A DNA stretch of 64,000 nucleotides from Autumnicola lenta (GTDB taxonomy: Bacteria > Bacteroidota > Bacteroidia > Flavobacteriales > Flavobacteriaceae), in assembly GCF_031846515.1 (NCBI RefSeq), contig NZ_JAVRHO010000008.1:1-64000 (forward strand). Reading direction: 5' to 3'. The translations under genes and the position numbers were made by a program. The notes beneath the pieces were generated by a model. The model was given only the letters and a program-made list of their open reading frames with translations, was not told the DNA's origin and made no database searches. Within the stretch, counting starts at the first letter, position 1, and each line of letters starts with the position of its first letter. Of this stretch, positions 1 through 9,377 are shown piece after piece.

Positions 1-78
1 AACGTGGCATAAGGCTCCCTGAACTACGAACTACGAACTACAAACCCCGAGCTTTTAAAAGGTCGATAATTACCTTTT

Positions 79-405
79 TTAATAGCAGACCTTTTTAGAC
101 TTTACTAGTAGCTTTCCACCTCGATCACCCCTTGGTTGTGGAGCTTTATTCCATACATGAGTGTAAAGGTACATTAATGTAAACGTAGGGATAACATCTG
201 TTACCGGTAAAATCTCTTCAATAAATACAATCACAGAAGCCAGTTTTCCTTTTTTACCGGGATACATTTCCCTCATTTTCTTTGCTGCATAAGGAGCCCA
301 TAGCAAATCCAGAAAAGGTCCTATTAACGGAATTGCCACGGTAACCATACCTATGGCATCATAAACAACTCCTTTAATAAATAGTTTATTATTTAAGATC
401 TTCAT
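79..405 (-). CDS. Small hypothetical membrane protein
   Basis: A 108-residue protein with one clear hydrophobic stretch at about residues 10-36 and a weaker one at about 58-85, so probably membrane associated. The C-terminus is basic and carries no catalytic motif I recognise. It lies 47 bases downstream of folE on the same strand and may be the last gene of an msrA-folE unit. I do not recognise the family with certainty; short proteins of this kind are common in flavobacteria. No function is assigned. Confidence 0.6.
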   Translation of the reverse strand: MKILNNKLFIKGVVYDAIGMVTVAIPLIGPFLDLLWAPYAAKKMREMYPGKKGKLASVIVFIEEILPVTDVIPTFTLMYLYTHVWNKAPQPRGDRGGKLLVKSKKVCY

Positions 406-451
406 TGGTTATTTTTCTATTAATAAATCAAGAAAAGTGCCATAACTGAAA

Positions 452-1048
452 TTATTTCAGATCTGAGCTGATGAGCTTCAGGAATTCATTTCGAGTTTCT
501 ATTTTCTCAAATTGACCTCTAAAGCCGGAAGTTGTGGTAGAACTATTCTGCTTTTGTACTCCGCGCATCATCATGCACATATGCTGTGCCTCGATAACCA
601 CGGCAACTCCCTTAGGTTTCAAGGTTTCATTTAAACATTCCAGAATATCATGGGTTAAGCGCTCCTGTACCTGCAATCTTCTTGCAAAAACATCAACAAC
701 CCGGGGCAATTTACTTAGCCCCACGATTTGCCCATCAGGAATGTAAGCAATGTGAGCTTTTCCGAAGAATGGAAGCATATGGTGCTCGCACAAAGAATAA
801 AGTTCGATATCCTTCACCACCACCATCTCGTTGTAGCCTTCTTTAAACATGGCTTCTTCCAGAATTGTTTTAGCATCCATTTCGTAGCCCTGCGTTAAAA
901 ACTGCATTGCTTTTGCAGCACGTTCAGGTGTTTTTACAATCCCCTCCCTTTCCGGATCTTCTCCCAACTCCTGAATAATGCTTCTGAAATTACCTTTTAG
1001 GTTATCTGTGACTTCCAGGTTGTACTCTTCAAAAAGTTTGTACGGCAT
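452..1048 (-). CDS. folE: GTP cyclohydrolase I
   Basis: Converts GTP to 7,8-dihydroneopterin triphosphate, the first step of tetrahydrofolate (and queuosine precursor) synthesis, in the cytoplasm. The zinc site is visible: Cys87 and His90 in a CEHH motif and Cys158 in the QHMCMMMRG segment. The family signature around GLSKLPRVVDVFARRLQVQE (about 110-129) is intact. At 198 residues it has the usual length for a type IA enzyme. It follows msrA by 6 bases, so the two are probably cotranscribed. High certainty. Confidence 0.97.
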   Translation of the reverse strand: MPYKLFEEYNLEVTDNLKGNFRSIIQELGEDPEREGIVKTPERAAKAMQFLTQGYEMDAKTILEEAMFKEGYNEMVVVKDIELYSLCEHHMLPFFGKAHIAYIPDGQIVGLSKLPRVVDVFARRLQVQERLTHDILECLNETLKPKGVAVVIEAQHMCMMMRGVQKQNSSTTTSGFRGQFEKIETRNEFLKLISSDLK

Positions 1049-1054
1049 GAGTTT

Positions 1055-1600
1055 TTATTTCTTTAGTTTTTCTGAAAAATGTTCTTTCAGTTTAGTGACC
1101 TTAGGATCAATGATATATTGGCAGTAAGGCTGCTGTCTGTGCTGATTGTAATAATCCTGGTGTTCCTTTTCTGCAACGTAAAACGGTGAAGCTTCAGTAA
1201 CTTCAGTCACGATAGGATCATCAAAAACGGCTTCTTTTTCAAGATTTGCAATTACTTTCTCTGCCGTCTCTTTTTGTGTTTCAGAATTATAGAAAATTGC
1301 GCTTCGGTATTGTGTTCCCACATCATTTTGTTGCCTGTTAAGGGTTGTAGGGTTATGGGTTGCGAAAAATACCAGCAATAGTTCTTCAAAAGAAATTATT
1401 TTAGGATTAAATGTTATTTCAATAGCTTCTGCATGTCCTGTTCTTCCGGTAATAATTTCGCGGTATGCAGGATTTTTAATTTTGCCACCGGTGAATCCGG
1501 AAACTACTTTTTCGACTCCGTCGAGTCTCTGGAAAACCGCTTCAGTACACCAAAAACATCCACCTGCAATTATAGCTTTTTCTAATTCTTCTCGTTCCAT
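1055..1600 (-). CDS. msrA: Peptide-methionine (S)-S-oxide reductase MsrA
   Basis: Repairs methionine-S-sulfoxide in oxidised proteins. The catalytic GCFWC motif lies at residues 14-18, with Cys15 as the expected nucleophile, followed by the conserved GGKIKNPAY and TGRTGHAEAIE segments. No signal peptide is seen, so it should be cytoplasmic. The length of 181 residues fits a stand-alone MsrA without a fused MsrB domain. It is the upstream member of an msrA-folE pair with only 6 bases between the genes. Confidence 0.96.
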   Translation of the reverse strand: MEREELEKAIIAGGCFWCTEAVFQRLDGVEKVVSGFTGGKIKNPAYREIITGRTGHAEAIEITFNPKIISFEELLLVFFATHNPTTLNRQQNDVGTQYRSAIFYNSETQKETAEKVIANLEKEAVFDDPIVTEVTEASPFYVAEKEHQDYYNQHRQQPYCQYIIDPKVTKLKEHFSEKLKK

Positions 1601-1838
1601 TTAAATCAATTTTTTGTTTAGCTAATTTAACGTCATAATAAACAAAACCCTCTACGTTTAACTATAAATTATGTCTTTCTTACTTCTCTTTTATAACAGA
1701 CAAAACCCATTCCACAGTTCACTTTTACCATCTTTTTAAAAATTCATGACAATCAGGAGTAATAGAATATATTATTCTAATCTCAAATGTTGCCAATTCT
1801 TTACTATTTGGGTACTTTTCCAACTTTAACAGGAAAAA

Positions 1839-2498
1839 ATGATTTCAGCAAATAACATCCATAAATATTACGGACATCTTCATGTTCTAAAAGGAGTTGA
1901 CCTTCATATTAAAAAAGGAGAAATTGTCTCTATTGTAGGTGCTTCCGGAGCCGGGAAGACCACGCTTTTACAAATCCTGGGGACCTTGGAAAGACCTGAA
2001 AAAGGCAAGGCATCAGAATTGGCAATTAATGATATTCAAATTGATAAATTGTCTTCAAAAGAACTTTCAAAATTTCGGAACAAGCACGTAGGTTTTATTT
2101 TTCAGTTTCACCAGCTGTTACCGGAATTCACTGCTCTGGAGAATATTTGTATTCCTGCTTATATTCAGAAGAAATCGAAAGCAGAAGCTGAAAAGAGGGC
2201 AAAGGAACTGCTTCAATTTTTAGGTCTTGAACACCGGGCGAGTCATAAGCCGGGAGAATTGAGTGGTGGAGAACAACAACGTATTGCTGTTGCCCGGGCC
2301 TTAATAAATAATCCTGCGGTGATCTTTGCAGATGAACCTTCAGGAAACCTGGACAGTGAATCTGCCGAAAATCTTCACAAATTGTTCTTTAGACTAAGGG
2401 ACGAATTTGATCAGACTTTTGTAATTGTCACTCATAATGGAGAACTTGCCGATATGGCAGACCGAAAGTTATCTATGGTCGACGGCGAAATTGTATAA
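1839..2498 (+). CDS. ABC transporter ATPase, LolD-like
   Basis: The ATP-binding subunit of an ABC system of the LolD/MacB/FtsE group, which drives lipoprotein release or related membrane extrusion with separate permeases. Walker A is GASGAGKTT at 34-42, the signature is LSGGEQQ at 141-147, and Walker B with the catalytic Glu is VIFADE at 161-166, followed by SGNLD. At 219 residues it is only the nucleotide-binding domain. No permease gene lies beside it, so its partner must be encoded elsewhere. Assignment to LolD itself rests on overall resemblance. Confidence 0.88.
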   Translation: MISANNIHKYYGHLHVLKGVDLHIKKGEIVSIVGASGAGKTTLLQILGTLERPEKGKASELAINDIQIDKLSSKELSKFRNKHVGFIFQFHQLLPEFTALENICIPAYIQKKSKAEAEKRAKELLQFLGLEHRASHKPGELSGGEQQRIAVARALINNPAVIFADEPSGNLDSESAENLHKLFFRLRDEFDQTFVIVTHNGELADMADRKLSMVDGEIV

Positions 2499-2518
2499 TC
2501 TGAAAGTAATTATTTCCA

Positions 2519-3283
2519 TTGAAAAAAAGCGAATTAAAATCTTTCCTTGATTTTAAGGCTGAACAATATAATACCCCGGAATTTATTGCAACCGATCCGG
2601 TTCAGATTCCGCACCAGTTTTCTAAACAAGAGGATATCGAGATTGCCGGTTTTTTGACTGCAACCATAGCCTGGGGTAACCGAAAGAGTATCCTGAATAA
2701 TGCCAACCGGCTAATGGACCTTCTGGAAAGGAGTCCGCATGATTTTGTCATAAATCATTCTGAAAATGACCTCAAAAAAATGGCAAATTTCGTCCATCGC
2801 ACGTTTAACGGTTTGGATTTAGAATACTTTATAAAAGCGCTTCAGAATATCTATTTAAAGCATTCGGGAATAGAAAATATATTTATAAAATATGCTGAAG
2901 CAGATAACCTTCAGCCTGCAATTCATCAGTTCAAGAAAATCTTTTTTGAACTTCCTCACCTGTCAAGAACTGAAAAACACGTGAGTGATCCATTAAAGAA
3001 TTCCGCGGCAAAAAGGATTAATATGTATTTAAGATGGATGGTGAGAAAAGATAATTGCGGGGTAGATTTTGGGTTGTGGAATGCTTTAAAACCTTCCCAA
3101 CTGTCCTGCCCTTTGGATGTTCACTCGGGTAATGTTGCCCGTAAACTGAACCTGCTTAAGAGGAAACAAAACGATGCAAAAGCGCTTCAGGAACTCGATG
3201 CCGCTTTAAGGAAGTTAGATCCAAAAGACCCGGTAAAATATGATTTTGCCCTTTTTGGTCTTGGAGTTTTTGAAAAATATTGA
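2519..3283 (+). CDS. TIGR02757 / DUF2400 family protein
   Basis: A 254-residue protein of the conserved Bacteroidota family TIGR02757, whose biochemical function is not established. The family hallmark is seen near the C-terminus: CPLDVHSGNVARKL, then LDPKDPVKYDFALFGLGVFE. The reading frame starts at TTG, 20 bases after the ABC ATPase stop; no ATG near the N-terminus fits better. The close spacing suggests cotranscription with the ATPase. The family call is secure, the role is unknown. Confidence 0.9.
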   Translation: MKKSELKSFLDFKAEQYNTPEFIATDPVQIPHQFSKQEDIEIAGFLTATIAWGNRKSILNNANRLMDLLERSPHDFVINHSENDLKKMANFVHRTFNGLDLEYFIKALQNIYLKHSGIENIFIKYAEADNLQPAIHQFKKIFFELPHLSRTEKHVSDPLKNSAAKRINMYLRWMVRKDNCGVDFGLWNALKPSQLSCPLDVHSGNVARKLNLLKRKQNDAKALQELDAALRKLDPKDPVKYDFALFGLGVFEKY

Positions 3284-3349
3284 ATTAACACATTTTTAAG
3301 AATTTTTACTATATTCGCAATCTAACGCATACCATAATTTTATGTTTGA

Positions 3350-4558
3350 ATGATTCATCCTCCTGTTCCTGCGAATGAGGAAGAGCGTTTAAAGGCTCTT
3401 CACGACCTGCACATCATAAATACTGAGCCTGAAGAGAGTTTCGACAGTATAACTGAACTCGCCTCATATATTTGCCGTATGCCTGTTTCTATGGTTACTC
3501 TTGTAGATGAAACAAAGCAATGGTTCAAATCAAAAATAGGCACAGAAATGTGCGAGTCAGACCGTGATATTTCTTTTTGTAGCCATGCGATTCTTGAACC
3601 GGATAATTTTATGGAGGTTAAGGATACCCATAAGGATGAGCGTTTTAAAGATAATCCTTTCGCTAATGCAGGAAAAGAATCTATAAGATACTATGCAGGT
3701 GTGCCCCTGGTAAACAGCACCGGAATGGCTTTGGGAACCCTTTGCGTTATAGATACGAAGGTCAACAAGCTAAATGAGCATCAAATAAAAGCACTAAAAG
3801 CACTGGCAAAGCAGGTGGAAGCGCTTTTTGAAGCCAGGCATAAAAATTACCTGCTTGAAGAAGCAAGACAGGATTTAGACGATCACAATGTCCTTTTAAA
3901 AGATTTTGCAGGTGTAGTCTCACACGACATGAAGATGCCGCTAGCCAATATGGTACTTACCGCAGATGTAATTAAGAAAAAGTATGGCGACCTTATTGGG
4001 GAAGAAGGAGTTAAATATCTCAATCAACTTAAAAAATCCGGACTCAATCTCAGCGATTATATAACGGGTATTCTCAATCATTACGAAAGTGAAAAGCTGG
4101 CTAACATAGAAATTGAAGAAATTGATTTACACAATCTTCTGGAGGATATCATCGATCTTTTAGGTATAGAAGAAGATTGTGAAATAAATTTTCCGAAGAA
4201 AAATGTTAATATCAGAGTAAACAGATCGGCTCTGGAGCAAATACTTTTAAACCTAATAAGCAACAGCCTGAAGTATAACGACAAGGAAAAAATCGTGATC
4301 AATTTAGGTTTTAAAGAAATACCAGATTACTACGTCTTTACTGTAGAAGATAACGGAATCGGCGTGAAACAGGAGGAACAGGAACTTATATTTAAGCTAT
4401 TTTCTACCCTCTCCATAACAGATAGAAAAGGTAATAATGGACATGGGATAGGTCTTTCTACTGTTAAAAAATTGGTAACAAACCTCGGAGGAACTGTTAA
4501 AATCAAGTCAGAATTAGAAAAAGGCACTAAATTTACTTTTACAATACAGGCAACGTAA
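3350..4558 (+). CDS. GAF-domain sensor histidine kinase
   Basis: A two-component sensor kinase of 402 residues with no membrane segment. A GAF domain spans about 25-165, with FCSHAI and YYAGVPL segments typical of this subfamily. A short coiled linker leads to the dimerisation domain with the phospho-accepting His192 (SHDMKMPL). The ATPase domain is complete: N box NLISNSLKYND near 301-311, G1 DNGIGV near 334-339 and G2 GHGIGL near 364-369. No response regulator is adjacent. It is followed by a clear paralogue, which points to a local duplication. The ligand sensed is unknown. Confidence 0.93.
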   Translation: MIHPPVPANEEERLKALHDLHIINTEPEESFDSITELASYICRMPVSMVTLVDETKQWFKSKIGTEMCESDRDISFCSHAILEPDNFMEVKDTHKDERFKDNPFANAGKESIRYYAGVPLVNSTGMALGTLCVIDTKVNKLNEHQIKALKALAKQVEALFEARHKNYLLEEARQDLDDHNVLLKDFAGVVSHDMKMPLANMVLTADVIKKKYGDLIGEEGVKYLNQLKKSGLNLSDYITGILNHYESEKLANIEIEEIDLHNLLEDIIDLLGIEEDCEINFPKKNVNIRVNRSALEQILLNLISNSLKYNDKEKIVINLGFKEIPDYYVFTVEDNGIGVKQEEQELIFKLFSTLSITDRKGNNGHGIGLSTVKKLVTNLGGTVKIKSELEKGTKFTFTIQAT

Positions 4559-4622
4559 CTTCTTAACTCCCCATATTTTGTTTTAACAGTTGCGAGTATA
4601 AACAGCAGGCAAAAATCGGGGC

Positions 4623-5840
4623 ATGAATTTTAAAACTTCTACATCTAAGAATAATAATAATAACTGCCGGTCTTCTCTAGCGGAATATAAATTCGTAAAA
4701 CGAGAGGTGGATAAGGATTATGAGGAGTTGACTTTTCTCGCTTCACAAGTGTGTAAGGTTCCTATTGCTCAAATAGGAATTATTGGTAAAAAATCGATCT
4801 GGTTTAAATCTATATATGGGGTCTCTTTAGCTGAAATACCTCACGAAACAGATCTTTTGGAAAGAACACTTCGCAATCCTTACGAAATTTCTATATTCCA
4901 CAAGGAGGATGCTCCCGATGCATTTGAAGAATTAAATAAACTTTATCAAAAAGATTTTCAGTTTTACGCCGGAATTCCTCTTTTTAATCCTAAGGGTGAT
5001 GTTATTGCAGTTTTTTATATTCTGGATACTGAGCCTCATAATTTTTCTCAAACTGAACAACGCTCTTTAAAGGCAATTGCAAATCAAACACTTAATCTTT
5101 TTGAGTACAGAAAGCAAAATAACAAGCTTTACCAGGTTCAGAAAAAGCTGAAGCTGAAGTATCAGGAGCTGGAAAAATTTACAAGTGTGGTGTCGCATGA
5201 TATTAAATCCCCTCTGGCTAACATTATTTCCCTTTCTGAACTTTTAAAAGACGAGAATGAAGGAAAATTTGATGAGGATACTTCACAATACCTTCAATAC
5301 TTAGTAGAATCTTCTTATTCTCTTCGTAACTACGTAGATGGAATCCTTGGTTATTATCGAAGTGACCATATTAGCGCGAAAGATTATGTAAATGTCGATC
5401 TTGGCGATCTTCTCAAAAAAGTTTCTGATCTCTACCAGGTTTCCGAAAATATCGAAATAACATATCCTGAAAATGTTATGCTGCACAACGTCAACAAGTC
5501 TGCATTAACACAGGTTTTTATGAACCTTATAAGCAATGCTTTAAAATACAACGATAAACAAATTCGCCGAATTGATATAGGTTTTGATGAGACCAATGAC
5601 TTTTATTTATTCGAAGTTAAAGACAACGGAAAAGGAATTTCCAAGTTGAACCTGGAAAAGATTTTCGACCTTTTTACTACCCTGGATGAAAATGACAGGG
5701 ATGGGAATCCCGGCACCGGAATCGGCCTCGCCACGGTAAAAAAACTTGTGGAAAATATGCATGGGAAAATTGAGGTCCAGTCTGTTCCTGGAGATGGAAG
5801 TAAATTTTCATTTAAGATCAGGCGTACTTACTTAAAATAG
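4623..5840 (+). CDS. GAF-domain sensor histidine kinase, tandem paralogue
   Basis: A 405-residue paralogue of the kinase just upstream, with the same order: GAF domain (about 30-165), coiled linker, then His192 in SHDIKSPL. The N box NLISNALKYND, G1 DNGKGI and G2 GTGIGL are all intact, so it should be active. Its GAF domain has drifted more: the FCSHAI-like segment of the first kinase is replaced and there is an Asn-rich N-terminus. This suggests the pair share output chemistry but sense different signals. No cognate response regulator is in the neighbourhood. Confidence 0.92.
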   Translation: MNFKTSTSKNNNNNCRSSLAEYKFVKREVDKDYEELTFLASQVCKVPIAQIGIIGKKSIWFKSIYGVSLAEIPHETDLLERTLRNPYEISIFHKEDAPDAFEELNKLYQKDFQFYAGIPLFNPKGDVIAVFYILDTEPHNFSQTEQRSLKAIANQTLNLFEYRKQNNKLYQVQKKLKLKYQELEKFTSVVSHDIKSPLANIISLSELLKDENEGKFDEDTSQYLQYLVESSYSLRNYVDGILGYYRSDHISAKDYVNVDLGDLLKKVSDLYQVSENIEITYPENVMLHNVNKSALTQVFMNLISNALKYNDKQIRRIDIGFDETNDFYLFEVKDNGKGISKLNLEKIFDLFTTLDENDRDGNPGTGIGLATVKKLVENMHGKIEVQSVPGDGSKFSFKIRRTYLK

Positions 5841-5878
5841 TTTTCATTTCCTATATTTGAAAAATATTTTAGCCGAGC

Positions 5879-7807
5879 ATGTATTTTAAATACCCGGAAC
5901 TTCTTTTTGCCCTTTTCTTGCTCATCATTCCAATTATTGTTCACCTTTTTCAGTTACGGAAATTTCAGAAGGAGGAATTTACCAACGTAAGATTTCTAAA
6001 AAAAATTTCCAGTCAAACCCGAAAGAGTTCCAAAGTAAAAAAGTGGCTGGTCCTTTGTTCGAGGTTACTCGCCCTGGGATTTTTGATTTTTGCTTTTGCG
6101 CAACCTTACCTCCCCGCCTCTACTAAAGCTTTTAGATCGAAAAACACGCTTATTTATTTGGATAACTCTTTTAGCATGCAGGCTACAGGCCAAAAAGGTC
6201 AATTATTACCGGCTGCTATTCAAAGTGTACTTGAAAGCTTACCTGAAGATGAAACTCTCGATTTGCTTACTAATGATGAAGATTATTTTAATATCGAGGC
6301 AGCAGAAAGTCAGAGAATTTTACAGGATTTAAATTACACTGCTACTCCGCTGGATTTTGAAAACCTCAAGTTAAGAACTGAAAGATTTTTTCAGGAAAAT
6401 CCGGCAGACGATCAGGAGTTGGTTGTAATTTCAGATTTTCAGCAAAATTCCGGATTTCCTGTAAAGCCTGATGCCGAAAACTTTAATTTTCGACTTCTCC
6501 CCTACCAGCCTGTAAATATCACGAATGTCAGCCTTGATTCTGCTTTCATTGCTGAAAGAGACAGAGAAAATATCAGCCTGAAGGTGCAATTAAGTACTTC
6601 TTCAACCAATGAAGATCAAATTCCCGTCGCTATTATGGCAGGAGGCGAACTCATGGGGAAATCTTCAGTGACCTTTGGCCAAAATAACCAGGCTGAAGTA
6701 ACTTTTAATCTTTCCAATGATTCTATAAGTGACGGAAAAATAGAAATCGAAGATAACGGACTCCAATACGACAACGAACTGTTCTTTAGCATACCGAAAA
6801 TTGCCAAAATTAAGGCTGCTCTTATTACTGAAGATTCCGATTCATTTTTGAAAAGAATTTATACCGAACCCGAATTTGATCTTGCAGTTTTCCCATTTTC
6901 CGGAGTAGATTACAATCAACTTTCGAGCGCACGGCTCATTATTTTGGACGAATTGAGGGAAATTAGCCCCTCATTATCCACTATCCTTCAAAAGAGAATG
7001 GAGGAAGGGGCAATTGTGGTTCTTATCCCTTCAGGTGATGCAGAAATTGCTTCTTACAATACATTTTTACGAAATTCCGGAGCACCAGCTTTTGAAGCTT
7101 TTCAAAGTGAAGAGCGAAAAATCACAAATATCGGCTTTGATCATCCCTTGTACGGTTCGGTTTTTGAAGAACAGGTAGAGAATTTCGAATATCCTTCAGT
7201 ACAATCCTATTTTACATTAAATCGGCCGGGATCGCCAGTTCTAGAATATCAGGATAATGCACCGTTTCTCACTCAAAGCGACCAGTTATTTTTATTTACT
7301 TCAGCATTAGGTGCGGAAAATGGCAATTTTCAGCAGTCACCTTTAGTCGTTCCCACGTTTTACAATATGGGCAGAATGGCGCTACAGGCAAGGCAAATCT
7401 ATTACGAAATTGGTAGAAATAACCTTATTGATATTCCGGTTGTTTCAGAAAATGATGAAGTTGTTCATCTTACTTCAGAAGAAGATAATTTTATTCCGCA
7501 GCAACAAGCTTATTCAGAAAAAATTCAGATAAACACCTCTGAACTACCCGCTGTGGCTGGAAATTATAAAATTGAATACAGAAATGAGACCATTGGGCAC
7601 GTAAGCTATAACTACAGCCGCCGTGAAAGTAATCTGACTTATATAAATCCTGAAGATTTTGAAAATGTCGAAATTTACGACAACATCAAAAACTATTTTG
7701 AAAGTGCAAATGCAGTAAGGCAAATAACTGCGCTTTGGAAATGGTTTGTTATTTTTGCACTAATCTTTCTAATCGTGGAAATGCTCCTGTTAAAATACCT
7801 TAAATGA
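5879..7807 (+). CDS. Bat-type membrane protein (TIGR02226 N-terminal domain)
   Basis: A 642-residue membrane protein that begins with the aerotolerance-regulator N-terminal domain (TIGR02226): a first membrane helix at about 8-25, a basic loop, and a second helix at about 55-75 ending in FAQPYLP. A long extracytoplasmic region follows; its start (LIYLDNSFSMQ) resembles a von Willebrand A beginning. A C-terminal helix sits at about 620-640. The stop overlaps the start of the dihydroorotase-like gene by 4 bases, so the two are translationally coupled. This pairing is, to my knowledge, usual in flavobacteria. The precise role is unknown. Confidence 0.88.
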   Translation: MYFKYPELLFALFLLIIPIIVHLFQLRKFQKEEFTNVRFLKKISSQTRKSSKVKKWLVLCSRLLALGFLIFAFAQPYLPASTKAFRSKNTLIYLDNSFSMQATGQKGQLLPAAIQSVLESLPEDETLDLLTNDEDYFNIEAAESQRILQDLNYTATPLDFENLKLRTERFFQENPADDQELVVISDFQQNSGFPVKPDAENFNFRLLPYQPVNITNVSLDSAFIAERDRENISLKVQLSTSSTNEDQIPVAIMAGGELMGKSSVTFGQNNQAEVTFNLSNDSISDGKIEIEDNGLQYDNELFFSIPKIAKIKAALITEDSDSFLKRIYTEPEFDLAVFPFSGVDYNQLSSARLIILDELREISPSLSTILQKRMEEGAIVVLIPSGDAEIASYNTFLRNSGAPAFEAFQSEERKITNIGFDHPLYGSVFEEQVENFEYPSVQSYFTLNRPGSPVLEYQDNAPFLTQSDQLFLFTSALGAENGNFQQSPLVVPTFYNMGRMALQARQIYYEIGRNNLIDIPVVSENDEVVHLTSEEDNFIPQQQAYSEKIQINTSELPAVAGNYKIEYRNETIGHVSYNYSRRESNLTYINPEDFENVEIYDNIKNYFESANAVRQITALWKWFVIFALIFLIVEMLLLKYLK

Positions 7808-9054
7808 AGCTACTTATAAAATCGGCCACAGTCATTGATAAAGAATCGGATTTTAATACTAAAAAGGTTGATATTCTTATCCAGGATGGTATCATTAAAA
7901 AAATTGGTGCTTCTCTAAAAGAAAAGGCAGAGAAGGAAATCTCTAAAGAAAATCTGCACGTTTCCAGAGGCTGGTTTGACAGTAGTGTAAGTTTTGGGGA
8001 ACCGGGATTTGAGGAGCGCGAAACTATCGCGAACGGACTTGATACCGCAGGAAAAAGCGGATTTACCACAGTTTGCGTTAACCCCAGTACTTCTCCAGTC
8101 ATTGACAACAACAGCACGGTAAATTCTTTGATTTCAAAAGCTTCCAACCACCCGGTAAAATTGGTCCCTACAGGTGCTTTAACGGTGAAAAGTGAAGGAT
8201 TAGACCTGGCAGAGCTTTATGATATGAAACAGGCCGGAGCAGCTTCTTTTGGAGATTACAAAAGTGCGGTTAGAAATCCGAATCTTTTAAAAATTGCCCT
8301 GCAATACGCACAAAATTTTGATGCGCTGGTGCAATCTTTTCCGCAGGAAAACAAGATAGCCGGGAGCGGACAGGTAAATGAACATCACCACAGCACTTCT
8401 CTTGGACTAAAAGGAATTCCAAATCTTGCTGAAGAACTCCAGATTACCAGGGACTTGTATATCCTTGAGTACACCGGCGGGAAACTTCATATTCCCACAA
8501 TTTCCACAGAAAAGTCGGTTAAACTAATCAAAGACGCCAAAAAGAAGGGACTGGATGTTACCTGTAGTGTCGCTATTCACAACCTGATTTTTACAGACGA
8601 ACTACTAAAAGAGTTCGAGACCTGCTCGAAAGTGCTGCCTCCTTTGAGAACTTCAAAAGATATAAAAGCGCTGATAAAAGGACTTCAGGACGGTACTATT
8701 GATATGGTTACCAGCGATCATCAACCCATAGATATTGAACATAAAAAGGTAGAATTTGAAAATGCTTCTTATGGAACAATTGGACTTGAGTCTGCTTTTG
8801 GGGCGCTAATGAATATTTTTTCTGCAGAAGAAGCTATTTCGCTCCTCACTTCAGGAAAAAACAGGTTCAACATAAGCGAATCCGGAATTAAAGAAGGAGA
8901 AAGAGTAGATCTGAGTTTATTTACTACTGAAGATAAATACAACTTCTCCAAAGAAGACATTTTTTCCACTTCCCAAAACAGCATTTTTATTGGACATCAA
9001 CTAAAAGGAAAGGCCTACGGCGTTGTTACTGAAAATGGACTAATTACCTACTGA
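7804..9054 (+). CDS. Dihydroorotase-like protein, metal ligands lost
   Basis: A 416-residue amidohydrolase-fold protein clearly related to PyrC-type dihydroorotase: GEPGFEERETIANG near 65-78 matches the family's REPGFE.KE segment. Active enzymes carry D-x-H-V-H just before it. Here the motif reads D59-S-S61-V-S63, so both zinc histidines are gone. The later His-His is reduced to H259-N260, although the SDH motif (D305) remains. It is therefore probably non-catalytic, perhaps a structural or regulatory partner like the inactive PyrC' of some Pseudomonas aspartate transcarbamoylases. Overlaps the Bat-type gene by 4 bases. Confidence 0.88.
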   Translation: MKLLIKSATVIDKESDFNTKKVDILIQDGIIKKIGASLKEKAEKEISKENLHVSRGWFDSSVSFGEPGFEERETIANGLDTAGKSGFTTVCVNPSTSPVIDNNSTVNSLISKASNHPVKLVPTGALTVKSEGLDLAELYDMKQAGAASFGDYKSAVRNPNLLKIALQYAQNFDALVQSFPQENKIAGSGQVNEHHHSTSLGLKGIPNLAEELQITRDLYILEYTGGKLHIPTISTEKSVKLIKDAKKKGLDVTCSVAIHNLIFTDELLKEFETCSKVLPPLRTSKDIKALIKGLQDGTIDMVTSDHQPIDIEHKKVEFENASYGTIGLESAFGALMNIFSAEEAISLLTSGKNRFNISESGIKEGERVDLSLFTTEDKYNFSKEDIFSTSQNSIFIGHQLKGKAYGVVTENGLITY

Positions 9055-9062
9055 TTTAGATT

Positions 9063-9377
9063 ATGAAAGAAGGAAAAATAGCAGCAATTGCAGCTTATAT
9101 TACTATTATAGGAACCATAGTCGCCTACTTTATAAATCTTGATAAGAAAGATCCTGTGGCAAGTTTCCATATCAGGCAGGCACTTGGTACACATTTATTA
9201 TTTTATTTAATGGGAGTTTTAGCTTCTATGTTTACAGGATATATGATCCCGACAGCTTTTTACATTTTCGTGCTCGTTCTATGGGCTTACGGTCTGATAA
9301 TTGCAATAAAGGGGGAACAAAAAGAAATTCCTCTTGTTGGTAATTTCTTTCAAACAATTTTTAAAAGTATTACTTAA
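9063..9377 (+). CDS. Small DUF4870-like membrane protein
   Basis: A 104-residue integral membrane protein with about three helices (roughly 5-24, 45-60 and 66-84). The PVASFHIRQALG segment between the first two helices is like that of DUF4870-type proteins, in which a conserved FH.RQ sits at a helix start. Function is unknown. It begins 8 bases after the dihydroorotase-like gene, and its stop overlaps the esterase start (TAATG), so it sits inside an operon running from the Bat-type gene to the esterase. Confidence 0.75.
   Translation: MKEGKIAAIAAYITIIGTIVAYFINLDKKDPVASFHIRQALGTHLLFYLMGVLASMFTGYMIPTAFYIFVLVLWAYGLIIAIKGEQKEIPLVGNFFQTIFKSIT

Noticed and set aside
21..41. Three tandem copies of GAACTAC
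   Set aside because: Too short and near the window edge; no gene or array context.
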